DNA from: Nonomuraea sp. MG754425
GTDB taxonomy: Bacteria > Actinomycetota > Actinomycetes > Streptosporangiales > Streptosporangiaceae
Direction of reading: 5' to 3'
Assembly: GCF_021699195.1 (NCBI RefSeq)
Contig: NZ_SSXE01000184.1
Coordinates: 1 to 34,527 of the forward strand
Length of the DNA: 34,527 nucleotides
The notes below the pieces were generated by a model. That model was given only the letters and a program-made list of their open reading frames with translations. It made no database searches and was not told the DNA's origin. A program made the translations under genes and the position numbers. Every line of letters starts with the position of its first letter. Position 1 is the first letter of the stretch. Shown one piece after another: positions 17,930-25,830 of the stretch.

Positions 17930-19567
17930 CTAAAAAGGTGTGGCCAGGTCGGAGAGGTCGTTTTCGTAGTCGCTCATCCACAGGCCGAACAGCACAAGAC
18001 CGCGCACCCAGAATCGATCGTTCCAGCCATTGAACCTGGTCAGAGCGTCGGGGCCGCCCGCGACCACCTCGTGCAGCTCGTCCGACAACAGGCTGGGAAC
18101 TCGGCCGGCCAAAACCTCCAGCATGCGGTGTGAGTAATGTCGCGCCGGAGCGGCCGTGGACCGCAGCGGGACCCGCTGGAGCGGTTGCTTGACAACGTTC
18201 GTCGAAGGCAGGGCGGCCACCCTCGGGTTGGCGGCGTGCAGCACCTCGCGGTAGAACCGGCCCTTGTCCTTGCGGGCCACCCCGACCGACAGCGCAGCGT
18301 CGAAGAAGTCCGGATGGATGAACGGCGCCGCGAACGACGACTCCGGCCCCACCAGGTTCACCGCCGAGCGCGCGATGCCCCGCACGGTCCTGGTGTGCAG
18401 CACCGACAGCGGCAGCTCGGCCCGGTGCCCGTGCAACATCGAGGTGGCGGCCTCGAACTGCTCGCGTACGGTCTCCTCCACCCACTGCGCCGCCGCCTTC
18501 GACAGGAACGGCTGCGTCGGCCGGCCGAGCGAGAGCGAGCCCAGCACGGCCGCCGATCGCTCGGCCTGCGAGGTGGCCTCGAGCGCGGCCCCACTGACCA
18601 TGAAGTTCTTCAGCAGCGGCCCGCCGGCCAGCCCGTCGACCAGGATCCGGCCCGCGCCGTGCACCTCCTTGGCGAAGGGCAGGTACCAGGCGTGGTGCGG
18701 CGTCAGGTACTCCAGCCGGCGCGCCACCTCCATCGCGTCGGCCGGGTAGGCGGCGGCGTCCTGGGTGATCACCCGGTGCGGGATGCCCAGCTCCCTGGTG
18801 ATCGACCGGGCGAAGGCGATGTCGGTGTCGGTGCCGTCGTCGGGGCTGGTCGTCCACGACTCCACGTCGAACCCGCGGGCCATCGCGACGCCGGCCAGCA
18901 GCCGCGAGTCGTAGCCGCCGCTCACCGGCACCAGCAGTTTGCGCCCGTCGTAGTCGCCGTAGACCTCGTGCAGCAGCTCGACGATCTCCCCGGGGCTGAT
19001 CCACTTCTCGTACGGCTCCGTGCGCAGCCAGCGCGGCAGCCGCCGCTCGGTCGCCAGCCGGTCGTGCTCGAACGTCAGCGCGCTCGCCCCCGGCAGCCGT
19101 TTGACCTCGGCGTACGGAGTCGCCTCGCCCAGCGGGAACGTCACCTGCAGGATCGAGGCCCACGCCGACCAGTCGATCGCGACCGGCACCAGGCTGAGCA
19201 GCGGCTGGATCAGGGACGAGAAGTAGACCGCCTCGCCCAGCCGCACGTAGTAGACGTCCACCAGGCCCAGCGCGCCCGTGTGCAGCGTCACCTTCCGCCC
19301 GTCGCCGATCAGCCCGGGAGTCTCGTACGTCTCCGCGACCGTGATCCACTCGTCCTCGGCGGACTGCGGCCGGCGCTCGCCCCAGGCGAACGCGTACGCG
19401 TCGCCCGCGCGGTGGTACGGCGGCAGCGGCGAGGAGCTGAACAGCGCCGCCTCGGCCGACTGCAGCGCGGGCCTGACCTTGGGCCCCGCCGCCATCAGCT
19501 TGCCGAGCACGGCGGTGTCGATCCGGCCGAGAGCGCCGCAGACGTAGGGCCGCACGTTGAACTGCAC
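17930..19567 (-). CDS. Asparagine-synthetase-like protein without a glutaminase cysteine
   Basis: The 545-residue protein has the C-terminal ATP-pyrophosphatase domain of the asparagine synthetase family, with the PP-loop VPVSGGYDSRLLAG (213-226, SGGYDS 216-221) that adenylates a carboxylate. The N-terminal ~185 residues follow the Ntn-amidotransferase layout only loosely and begin MQFNVRPYV, so Cys2, the glutaminase nucleophile, is absent. Such members may use free ammonia or an amine, as in carbapenam or beta-lactam synthetases and glycan-cluster amidotransferases. The start is GTG 19567, with a weak ribosome site (AAGGGA). It is divergent from the CgeB-like glycosyltransferase fusion, so it could amidate a sugar acid or amino acid of a surface glycan; this is inference. 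It ends with the frame ATPF, next to a 253-bp intergenic region. Confidence 0.85.
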   Translation of the reverse strand: MQFNVRPYVCGALGRIDTAVLGKLMAAGPKVRPALQSAEAALFSSSPLPPYHRAGDAYAFAWGERRPQSAEDEWITVAETYETPGLIGDGRKVTLHTGALGLVDVYYVRLGEAVYFSSLIQPLLSLVPVAIDWSAWASILQVTFPLGEATPYAEVKRLPGASALTFEHDRLATERRLPRWLRTEPYEKWISPGEIVELLHEVYGDYDGRKLLVPVSGGYDSRLLAGVAMARGFDVESWTTSPDDGTDTDIAFARSITRELGIPHRVITQDAAAYPADAMEVARRLEYLTPHHAWYLPFAKEVHGAGRILVDGLAGGPLLKNFMVSGAALEATSQAERSAAVLGSLSLGRPTQPFLSKAAAQWVEETVREQFEAATSMLHGHRAELPLSVLHTRTVRGIARSAVNLVGPESSFAAPFIHPDFFDAALSVGVARKDKGRFYREVLHAANPRVAALPSTNVVKQPLQRVPLRSTAAPARHYSHRMLEVLAGRVPSLLSDELHEVVAGGPDALTRFNGWNDRFWVRGLVLFGLWMSDYENDLSDLATPF

Positions 19568-19694
19568 CGGATCTCAATCCCTTCGAGACGCTTCTCGCAA
19601 AAGAGTATCCTTTGCCGGGCTACGAGAGCGGAGGTCCGGTTCGCGAGCGTAGTGAGTCAACGATTGGACGCAGCGTCTTGTCGCCGGGCCGACG

Positions 19695-19701
19695 AAGGAG
19701 G
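19695..19701 (+). promoter_or_regulatory. Ribosome binding site that sets the start at 19706
   Basis: AAGGAGG followed by four bases and GTG. The frame is open far upstream (to 18137) only because it runs antisense through the neighbouring gene; this site marks the true start. Confidence 0.85.
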
Positions 19702-19705
19702 ACTG

Positions 19706-21553
19706 GTGACCACTGAGCTGGAAAGCACGCGACGGGCGTTGCGCGACGCGGTCGCGCAGGCCGAGCGCGCGGCCGAGCTGGTCAGGCTGCTGGACGACGC
19801 GCAGGCCAGGCTGGCCGCCGCCGAGGAGAGCGCCGCGGAGGCAAGGACGCTGGCCGAGCAGCTCAGCGAGACCGAGGAACGCCTGGAGACCGAGCGGGCC
19901 ACCGCGGAAAAGCTGCGCCGTGAGCTGGCCGAGCAGCGCTTCCAGGCCGAGGTGGCGCAGTGGAAGCTGTCGTCCATCAAGGTCGCCCGCTGGAGCCGGC
20001 TCGGCGACGCCATCAAGAGCGGCAAGAGCAACCCGGTGCGCCTGGCCAGAGGGCTGAAGGGCGCCGCCAAGCCGGTCAAGCGGCCCATCGCGCCCAAGCG
20101 CGCGCCGGTGGGCGGCGGCGCCAAGGCCAAGGACGAGCGTCCCGGAGCCGCGTTCCAGGCCACCACCACGACCCGGACCCTCGGCGGGGCCTCCTTCAAG
20201 CTCAAGCCGTTCCGGGTGCCGACCGGACCCAACACGCGCCCGCACCTGACCGCCGCGGTCGTCGCCGACCCGCACGCCGAGGCGCTGCTGCGCTACGAGT
20301 GGCGGCAGACCACCGGCTTCACGCCCCGCGACTTCGCCAGGGTGCTCCCGCTGGAGGTGCCCCACCTGCTGGTCGTCGAGTCCGTCACGGGGGGCCCGTG
20401 GGCCGAGGAGATCACCGGCGAGCCGGGCGAGGGCCTCAAGGCGCTACTGGCCTGGTGCGCCGAGCGCGGCATCCGCACGGTGTTCTGGCACACGCGGGGC
20501 GACGTGGCGGCGTACGCGGCGGCGGCCGAGCTGTTCGAGCACCGCTTCACCACCGACCTGACCGTGGCCTGGCCCCGGCTGCAGTTCGGCGTGCAGCCCC
20601 GGGTGCACAACCCGCTGCCGCTGGCCGGAGGCCGCATCGACCGGGTGCTCACGCTCGACCAGCTCCTGCCCGGCCAGCTCAGCTACCCCGACGTCCTGAC
20701 CTCCTACCGCTGGCCGGCCGCCGCCGACTGCCCGCCGGGCACCCCGCAGTGGCGGCTGGCCGAGATCGCCGCCTGCGGCACGTCCATCGGCACCGAGGCC
20801 GACTCGCGGCGGGCGCACGTGGCGCTGCGCCGGGCGTACTCGATGGGGACGATGAGCGAGCGCATCGACGAGCTGCTCGACGCCATCGGCCTGCCCAGCG
20901 CCCGTCCCACCCTCAACACCTCCGTCATGCTGCCCATCTTCGACCCGTACCTGATGGAGCACGCGCTGGCGCAGGTCGCCAGGCAGTCGGGGGTTGACCA
21001 GCTCATCGTCATCGGCCCGCCGGAGGCCGAGCTGCGGGCCCGCGACGTGCTGCCGGACGTCGAGGTCGTCTACCGTCGTCCGCAGCCGTCGATGAGCGAG
21101 GGCGCGATGCTCAACGCCGGCATCGACCTGTGCGAGGCCGACCTCGTGGCGGTCATGGACCCCCGCGACGTCTACGGCGTCCACTACCTGTCGGACCTGC
21201 GGCGCGCCTTCCTGTTCAGCACGGCCGACATCGTCGGCAAGGCCGCCTTCTACGCCCACCTGCGCAAGCCGCAGGCCACCCTGCTCAAGCAGCCCGAGGC
21301 CGAGTACACCCACCTGCCGGAGATCACCGGCGGCACCCTGCTGGCCCGCCGCACCGCGCTGCGCGAGCTGGGCTTCGCCGACCTCACCGAGGGCTGGGAC
21401 GAGGTCCTCATGCGGCAGTGCCGCAGCGACGGCGTCAAGGTCTTCTCGGCGGACCGGTTCGGCTACGTGCGGGTGCGCGACGAGGACCGCTGGCTGCTGG
21501 GTGCCGCGCAACTGGTCGAGTACGGGTCGGCGGAGCCGCACGCGCTCATCTAG
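19706..21553 (+). CDS. Coiled coil + CgeB-like glycosyltransferase + degenerate GT2 domain, 615 aa
   Basis: Three regions are visible. Residues 1-85 form a charged coiled coil (LLDDAQARLAAAEESAAEA, LSETEERLETERATAEKL). Residues 178-390 resemble CgeB/DUF3880 spore-surface glycosyltransferases: HAEALLRYEWRQTTGF, PHLLVVESV, AWCAERGIRTVFWHT, FEHRFTTDLTVAWPRLQFG, VHNPLPL, then EIAACGTSIGTEADSRRAHV. Residues 395-600 are a GT2-like fold paralogous to the type A proteins of the cluster at 27-33 kb, but the metal motif DDDDWYG is replaced by DPRDVYG (485-491), while TGGTLLARRTALRELGF is kept. So the GT2 part may have lost metal-dependent catalysis. A basic linker (95-145) joins the coiled coil to the enzyme. 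It is divergent from the Asn-synthetase-like gene, 138 bp apart. A role in surface glycan assembly is inferred. Confidence 0.85.
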   Translation: MTTELESTRRALRDAVAQAERAAELVRLLDDAQARLAAAEESAAEARTLAEQLSETEERLETERATAEKLRRELAEQRFQAEVAQWKLSSIKVARWSRLGDAIKSGKSNPVRLARGLKGAAKPVKRPIAPKRAPVGGGAKAKDERPGAAFQATTTTRTLGGASFKLKPFRVPTGPNTRPHLTAAVVADPHAEALLRYEWRQTTGFTPRDFARVLPLEVPHLLVVESVTGGPWAEEITGEPGEGLKALLAWCAERGIRTVFWHTRGDVAAYAAAAELFEHRFTTDLTVAWPRLQFGVQPRVHNPLPLAGGRIDRVLTLDQLLPGQLSYPDVLTSYRWPAAADCPPGTPQWRLAEIAACGTSIGTEADSRRAHVALRRAYSMGTMSERIDELLDAIGLPSARPTLNTSVMLPIFDPYLMEHALAQVARQSGVDQLIVIGPPEAELRARDVLPDVEVVYRRPQPSMSEGAMLNAGIDLCEADLVAVMDPRDVYGVHYLSDLRRAFLFSTADIVGKAAFYAHLRKPQATLLKQPEAEYTHLPEITGGTLLARRTALRELGFADLTEGWDEVLMRQCRSDGVKVFSADRFGYVRVRDEDRWLLGAAQLVEYGSAEPHALI

Positions 21554-21563
21554 GGTCGTGCCC

Positions 21564-22181
21564 ATGACGTCCGGGGAGCTGGCCGAGGTGCTCGGGGAGC
21601 CCCCCGTGCCCGAGGGGACATGGGAGCGCGAGCCCGTGTTCGTGTCGGCGGCGGCCCTGCGCCGGCGGATTCCGGCCGAGGAGCTGGCCGGGCGGGTGCG
21701 GGCGCTGCGCGGGGTGGCCTCCGTGCAGGTGCGGGGGCCGGGGCTGCTGCGGATCGCCGTGATCGAGCCGCCCGTGGACGTCGAGTCCGTGCGGGTGCCG
21801 TTCGAGCCGGTGTGGCCGGACTTCCCGCGTACGTGGGACAACCCCGGCTTCGTGGTGCGTTACGGCCACGCGCGGGCCTGCGCCGTGTCGAGGTGGGCCC
21901 GCGATCTCGGGGTCCCGCGCGAGGGGTTCCGGCCCGGACTGCTGGACGACCCGTGCCACCGGTGGGTGCTCAGGGTGCTGGCCGAGTTGCCCGGACGGCT
22001 GCGCAGCAGGGAGCCGGGGTGGGAGGCGTACCTGCTGCGGCTGGCGCTGGCCTACCACGACGCTCACGAGCGGGCTCCGGCCGTGCCCGTCGGCGACGAG
22101 GAGCCTGGCGCGGTGCACACGGCGCGGGTGCGGGTCGCCGAGGTGGTGCGCGAGGTGCTGCCGGGACCCGAGAGATTGTGA
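21564..22181 (+). CDS. nrtL: ArgS-related DALR anticodon-binding protein (NrtL-like)
   Basis: The 205-residue protein has no synthetase catalytic domain. Its C-terminal ~90 residues match the DALR anticodon-binding domain of arginyl-tRNA synthetase: NPGFVVRYGHARACAVSRWA (about 97-116), then WVLRVLAELPGRLRSREPG and a final helix with YLLRLALAYHDAH. The N-terminal part (VFVSAAALRRRIPAEELAGRVRALRGV) has a short alpha/beta look. Proteins of this type, annotated NrtL, sit directly upstream of lysA in many actinobacteria; their function is unclear and tRNA binding is a guess from the domain. The ATG at 21564 lies 10 bases after the previous stop, with no strong ribosome site. A start further upstream at 21501 would overlap the glycosyltransferase and is less likely. 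Confidence 0.8.
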   Translation: MTSGELAEVLGEPPVPEGTWEREPVFVSAAALRRRIPAEELAGRVRALRGVASVQVRGPGLLRIAVIEPPVDVESVRVPFEPVWPDFPRTWDNPGFVVRYGHARACAVSRWARDLGVPREGFRPGLLDDPCHRWVLRVLAELPGRLRSREPGWEAYLLRLALAYHDAHERAPAVPVGDEEPGAVHTARVRVAEVVREVLPGPERL

Positions 22182-22189
22182 CGCCTTAC

Positions 22190-22229
22190 AAAATATCCGG
22201 CCAAACGGCGAAATAACGTAAAAATATCC
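22190..22229 (+). repeat. Direct repeat AAAATATCC x2 upstream of lysA
   Basis: AAAATATCC at 22190-22198 and again at 22221-22229, 31 bp apart start to start (about three helical turns). It lies in an AT-rich pocket within an otherwise very GC-rich window. It may be a regulator site for lysA. Confidence 0.5.
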
Positions 22230-22292
22230 CTTCTTAACCTTGATCGCGTCTCGATACGTGGGCAGAGGGTCATGGCGTACTTGCGCTTCCGA

Positions 22293-22305
22293 TAGCCTCG
22301 ATCGG
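22293..22305 (+). promoter_or_regulatory. Probable leaderless -10 box of lysA
   Basis: TAGCCT (22293-22298) fits the actinobacterial TANNNT -10 and ends seven bases before the GTG at 22306. No Shine-Dalgarno site precedes this GTG, so the transcript probably starts at the codon itself. The -35 is weak. Confidence 0.45.
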
Positions 22306-23688
22306 GTGAGTCGATTCGCCCATCCCGCCGGGGACCGGCACGCCGAGATGCTGCCCCAGGAGCGCCCTCCGCTGGCGCCCGCCGACCTCAACCGGATCAA
22401 CCCCGCGATCTGGCCCCGAACGTCGAGCCGGACCGATGGCGCGCTCACGGTCGGCGGTATCGACGTCCGCGATCTGGCCCGCGAGCACGGCACCCCGCTC
22501 TACGTCCTCGACGAGGACGACGTGCGCTCGCGCATGCGCGACTACGCCACCGCGTTCGCCGGCTCCGACGTGCACTACGCCGGCAAGGCGTTCCTGTGCA
22601 GGGAGTTCGTCCGCTGGCTCGCTGCCGAGGGCCTCGGGCTCGACGTCGCCAGCCAGGGCGAGCTGGCGGTCGCGCTGAGCGTCGGCTTCCCCGCCGAGCG
22701 CATCACCATGCACGGCAACAACAAGTCCACGGCCGAGCTGACCAAGGCGCTGCAGGCCGGGGTCGGGCATCTCGTCGTCGACTCCTACGACGAGATCGCC
22801 AGGCTCGGCTACCTCGCCGAGCAGCACGGCAAGCGGCCCAAGGTCATGATCAGGGTGACCACCGGGGTCGAGGCGCACACGCACGAGTTCATCGCGACCG
22901 CGCACGACGACCAGAAGTTCGGCCTGTCGCTGGGCACCGGCGCGGCGGCGGAGGCGGTCCGCCGGATCCTCGCCCTGCCGCAGCTCGAACTCGTCGGGCT
23001 GCACTCCCACATCGGCTCCCAGATCGTCGACACGGCCGGGTTCGAGGTGGCCGCGCGCCGCCTGGCCACGCTGCTCGTGCAGATCAAGGACGAGCACGGC
23101 GTCGTGCTGCCCGAACTCGACCTCGGCGGCGGCTACGGCATCGCCTACGTCGAGGGCGACGAGGCCCCCGACATCAAGGAACTCGCCGACGGCCTGCGCG
23201 AGATCGTCACCAAGGTGTGCCTCGACGCGGGCCTGCCCGTGCCGCGGCTGACCGTCGAGCCCGGCCGCACCGTCGTCGGCCCCGGCGGCATCACCCTCTA
23301 CGAGGTCGGCACGATCAAGGACGTCGAGGGCCTGCGCACGTACGTGAGCATCGACGGCGGCATGAGCGACAACGTGCGCACCGCCCTGTACGGCGCCGAG
23401 TACACCGCCGTCCTGGCCAGCCGGGCCAGCCAGGCCGAGCCCATGCTCAGCCGCCTGGTCGGCAAGCACTGCGAGAGCGGCGACATCATCGTGCGCGACT
23501 GCTACCTGCCCGCCGACCTCGCCCCGGGCGACCTGATCGCCGTGGCCTCGACCGGCGCCTACTGCCGCTCGCTGGCCAGCAACTACAACTACCTGCCCAA
23601 GCCCGCCGTGGTCGCCGTCGCCGGCGGCGTCTCGCGCGTGATCGTGCAGGGTGAGACCGAGGACGATCTGTTGAGGGGGCAGCTGTGA
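22306..23688 (+). CDS. lysA: Diaminopimelate decarboxylase
   Basis: LysA removes the D-centre carboxyl from meso-diaminopimelate to give L-lysine, with pyridoxal phosphate (PLP). The 460-residue protein has the typical actinobacterial N-terminus (SRFAHPAGDRHAEMLPQ). Motifs: the PLP lysine in VHYAGKAF (Lys94), HSHIGSQI, the glycine loop DLGGGYGIAY, the phosphate-binding VEPGRTVVG, and the active-site CESGD. The start is GTG 22306, chosen by the conserved N-terminus; the frame extends 22 codons upstream through what looks like the promoter. No ribosome site is seen, in keeping with a leaderless start. It overlaps hom by 4 bp (GTGA). Confidence 0.97.
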   Translation: MSRFAHPAGDRHAEMLPQERPPLAPADLNRINPAIWPRTSSRTDGALTVGGIDVRDLAREHGTPLYVLDEDDVRSRMRDYATAFAGSDVHYAGKAFLCREFVRWLAAEGLGLDVASQGELAVALSVGFPAERITMHGNNKSTAELTKALQAGVGHLVVDSYDEIARLGYLAEQHGKRPKVMIRVTTGVEAHTHEFIATAHDDQKFGLSLGTGAAAEAVRRILALPQLELVGLHSHIGSQIVDTAGFEVAARRLATLLVQIKDEHGVVLPELDLGGGYGIAYVEGDEAPDIKELADGLREIVTKVCLDAGLPVPRLTVEPGRTVVGPGGITLYEVGTIKDVEGLRTYVSIDGGMSDNVRTALYGAEYTAVLASRASQAEPMLSRLVGKHCESGDIIVRDCYLPADLAPGDLIAVASTGAYCRSLASNYNYLPKPAVVAVAGGVSRVIVQGETEDDLLRGQL

Positions 23689-24983
23689 AACCGCTGAAAG
23701 TGGCTCTGCTGGGCTGCGGCGTCGTCGGCTCGCAGGTCATCAGGCTCATGCACGAGCAGGCCGACGACCTGGCCGCCCGCGTGGGCGCACCGCTCGAACT
23801 GGCCGGCGTCGCCGTCCGCCGGCTGGGGCGCAAGCGCGACATCGACGTCGATCCCGCGCTGCTCACCACCGACGCCGAGGCGCTGGTCACCCGCGACGAC
23901 GTCGACATCGTGATCGAGGTCATCGGCGGCATCGAGCCGGCCCGATCCCTCATCGTGGCCGCCCTGTCCAGGGGCAAGTCGGTGGTCACCGCCAACAAGG
24001 CGCTGCTGGCCGAGGACGGCCCCACCCTCCACGAGGCCGCCAGGTCCGGCAACGGCGACCTCTACTTCGAGGCCAGCGTGGCCGGCGCCATCCCGCTGCT
24101 GCGGCCCCTGCGCGAGTCGCTGGCCGGCGACCACGTCAAGCGGGTGCTCGGCATCGTCAACGGCACCACCAACTACATCCTCGACAAGATGGACTCCACG
24201 GGCGCGTCCTTCACCGACGCCCTGGAGGAGGCCCAGACGCTCGGCTACGCCGAGGCCGACCCGACGGCCGACATCGAGGGCTTCGACGCCGCCGCCAAGG
24301 CCGCCATCCTGGCCGGGCTCGCCTTCCACAGCCGCGTACGCGCCGACGAGGTGCACCGCGAGGGCATCACCGAGATCACCGCCACCGACGTCGCCTCCGC
24401 CAAGGCCATGGGCTACGTCATCAAGCTGCTGGCCATCTGCGCCCGCTCCGACGACGGCCGCTCGTTCGGCGTGCGGGTGCACCCGGCGATGATCCCGCGC
24501 TCCCACCCGCTGGCCGGGGTGGGCGAGGCCTACAACGCGGTCTTCGTGGAGGCGGAGTCGGCGGGGCAGCTCATGTTCTACGGCAAGGGCGCCGGCGGCG
24601 CGCCGACCGCCTCCGCCGTGCTCGGCGACCTGGTGGCCGTGGGCCGCAACCGCCTGGGCGACACCCGCGGCCCCGAGGAGTCGACGTACGCCGACCTCGC
24701 CGTGCACCCCATGGGCGAGACCGTCACGCGCTGCCACGTGGCCCTCGACGTCGCCGACAAGCCCGGCGTGCTGGCGCGGGTGGCGGAGTTGTTCTCCAAG
24801 CACGACGTGTCGATCCAGACCGTCCGCCAGGAGGGCCACGGCGACGACGCCCAACTCGTCATCGTCACCCACCGGGCCACCGACGCGGCATTGTCGGCGA
24901 CCATGGAGGGGCTGCGCGAACTGGACGTCGTACGCGCGGTGGCGAGCGTGATGCGCGTCGAGGGCGACGAGAAGGCCGATTGA
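23685..24983 (+). CDS. hom: Homoserine dehydrogenase with ACT domain
   Basis: Hom reduces aspartate semialdehyde to homoserine with NAD(P)H, the branch to threonine and methionine. The 432-residue length is standard. Domains: the nucleotide fold VALLGCGVVGSQV (6-18), GKSVVTANKALLA (97-109), the catalytic domain NGTTNYILDKM (160-170) and GYAEADPTADIEGFDAAAKAAIL (187-209), and a C-terminal ACT domain (about 345-430, HVALDVADKPGVLARVAELF) for feedback control by threonine. The GTG at 23685 overlaps the lysA stop. The usual next gene, thrC, is missing; instead a toxin-antitoxin pair begins at once, its palindrome overlapping the hom stop. Confidence 0.97.
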   Translation: MKPLKVALLGCGVVGSQVIRLMHEQADDLAARVGAPLELAGVAVRRLGRKRDIDVDPALLTTDAEALVTRDDVDIVIEVIGGIEPARSLIVAALSRGKSVVTANKALLAEDGPTLHEAARSGNGDLYFEASVAGAIPLLRPLRESLAGDHVKRVLGIVNGTTNYILDKMDSTGASFTDALEEAQTLGYAEADPTADIEGFDAAAKAAILAGLAFHSRVRADEVHREGITEITATDVASAKAMGYVIKLLAICARSDDGRSFGVRVHPAMIPRSHPLAGVGEAYNAVFVEAESAGQLMFYGKGAGGAPTASAVLGDLVAVGRNRLGDTRGPEESTYADLAVHPMGETVTRCHVALDVADKPGVLARVAELFSKHDVSIQTVRQEGHGDDAQLVIVTHRATDAALSATMEGLRELDVVRAVASVMRVEGDEKAD

Positions 24984-25009
24984 CTTCGGAATTAATTCCG
25001 AAGTACCGT
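24980..25009 (+). promoter_or_regulatory. Leaderless promoter of the toxin-antitoxin module
   Basis: TTGACT (24980-24985, inside the end of hom), 18-base spacer, TACCGT (25004-25009), then six bases to the GTG at 25016. Transcription would begin at or next to the start codon. No ribosome site is present. Confidence 0.6.
24983..25004. promoter_or_regulatory. Perfect 22-bp palindrome, probable antitoxin operator
   Basis: ACTTCGGAATT followed immediately by its exact reverse complement. It fills the space between the -35 and -10 boxes and overlaps the last base of the hom stop codon. Antitoxins commonly bind such palindromes to repress their own operon. Confidence 0.75.
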
Positions 25010-25015
25010 GGTCGG

Positions 25016-25477
25016 GTGACTACGCCGACGGTTCCCTTCAGCGATCTCTCCAAGCATTCCAAAGAAGTCGCGGAGACGGTCAGCCGCGCGCATCGCGTGC
25101 ACATCCGGCGGCGTGACGGGGAAGACCTCTACCTCACGACCGCCCGGCACGACCGGGATCGGGAAGAGACCGCGAGTGTCGTGGCTCACCTGCTCTCCGC
25201 GCTCGTCACGAGTGAGGAAGGCGTCCGGGCGGTGGAGCACGCGCTGCCCGCCGTCTTCTCGTGGGCCCGGCATCTGTCGGCCGAGGAGCGGCGCGAGTTC
25301 GTCCAGGACCTCGTCGCCGCCACCCAGGACGCCGCAGACCTCGACGTCCATGCCACCCTGCACCGGGTCATCGTCGAATGGCGGGCCACCGCCCGCATCC
25401 TGGCCGACCCCGCGCTGACCGCCCGCCTCACCCGTCCCCTGCCCGGCGAGGACCACGGCGAGGTGCTGGCACCGTGA
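25016..25477 (+). CDS. Antitoxin, Phd/YefM-like
   Basis: The 153-residue protein begins with a Phd/YefM-like segment: VPFSDLSKHSKEVAETVSRA (6-25), then VHIRRRDGEDLYLTTARHD (27-45). In this family this segment is the strand-helix fold that dimerises and binds operator DNA. The longer C-terminal part (about 50-150) is helical and acidic in places; it presumably contacts the toxin. The GTG at 25016 fits a leaderless start; a TTG at 24980 would overlap hom and the operator and is rejected. Its stop overlaps the toxin GTG (GTGA), fixing the two-gene unit. It is longer than classic Phd antitoxins (about 75-90 residues). Confidence 0.75.
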   Translation: MTTPTVPFSDLSKHSKEVAETVSRAHRVHIRRRDGEDLYLTTARHDRDREETASVVAHLLSALVTSEEGVRAVEHALPAVFSWARHLSAEERREFVQDLVAATQDAADLDVHATLHRVIVEWRATARILADPALTARLTRPLPGEDHGEVLAP

Positions 25478-25830
25478 GCCCCAAACGCGGTGATGACGTG
25501 GCCCCTCCTCCGGTCGGTGGCGAATGGCGCATGCGGTTCGCGACCAGCGAAGCGGCCAAAGGGTGGGCGTCGTTGTGCGCGGAAGCCGCGGGGAACGCCC
25601 GCCGCTGCTTCGAGGCACTGCGCGCGGATCCGCTCGCCACGGACAACCCTGACCGGCAACACCGGCTTCGCGGCCAGCTGGCGACCGCGAGCCTCGGAGG
25701 CCGGGATCTGCCGCAGTGGGAGTTCGAGGTCACCTCCGGCGGACGCGTGCGGTATCTCGTCGATGTGGACCGGCGAACCGTGCATTTCGTCTACGCGTCC
25801 ACCCGCCACCCGAAGGACACCGACGCCTAA
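25474..25830 (+). CDS. Toxin, RelE/ParE-like
   Basis: The 118-residue protein is basic and compact. The pattern WRMRFATSEAAKGWASLCA (about 18-36), HRLRGQLATASLGGRDLPQW (about 65-84), then FEVTSGGRVRYLVDVDRRTVHFVYASTRHPK recalls the beta-sheet core of RelE/ParE-type toxins, which cleave mRNA at the ribosome or inhibit gyrase. I cannot tell which target applies; the conserved C-terminal GGRVRYLVD and HPK would carry the basic active-site residues. The GTG at 25474 overlaps the antitoxin stop. Its TAA overlaps the stop of the convergent glycosyltransferase by 4 bp. The pair looks like a mobile module inserted after hom. Confidence 0.7.
   Translation: MSPKRGDDVAPPPVGGEWRMRFATSEAAKGWASLCAEAAGNARRCFEALRADPLATDNPDRQHRLRGQLATASLGGRDLPQWEFEVTSGGRVRYLVDVDRRTVHFVYASTRHPKDTDA

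Noticed and set aside
18137..19705. Upstream extension of the CgeB-like fusion to 1138 codons
   Set aside because: The added part is antisense to the Asn-synthetase-like gene; AAGGAGG and GTG at 19706 mark the start.
24980..25015. TTG start for the antitoxin at 24980
   Set aside because: Would translate through the palindrome and overlap hom; the GTG at 25016 fits the -10 spacing.
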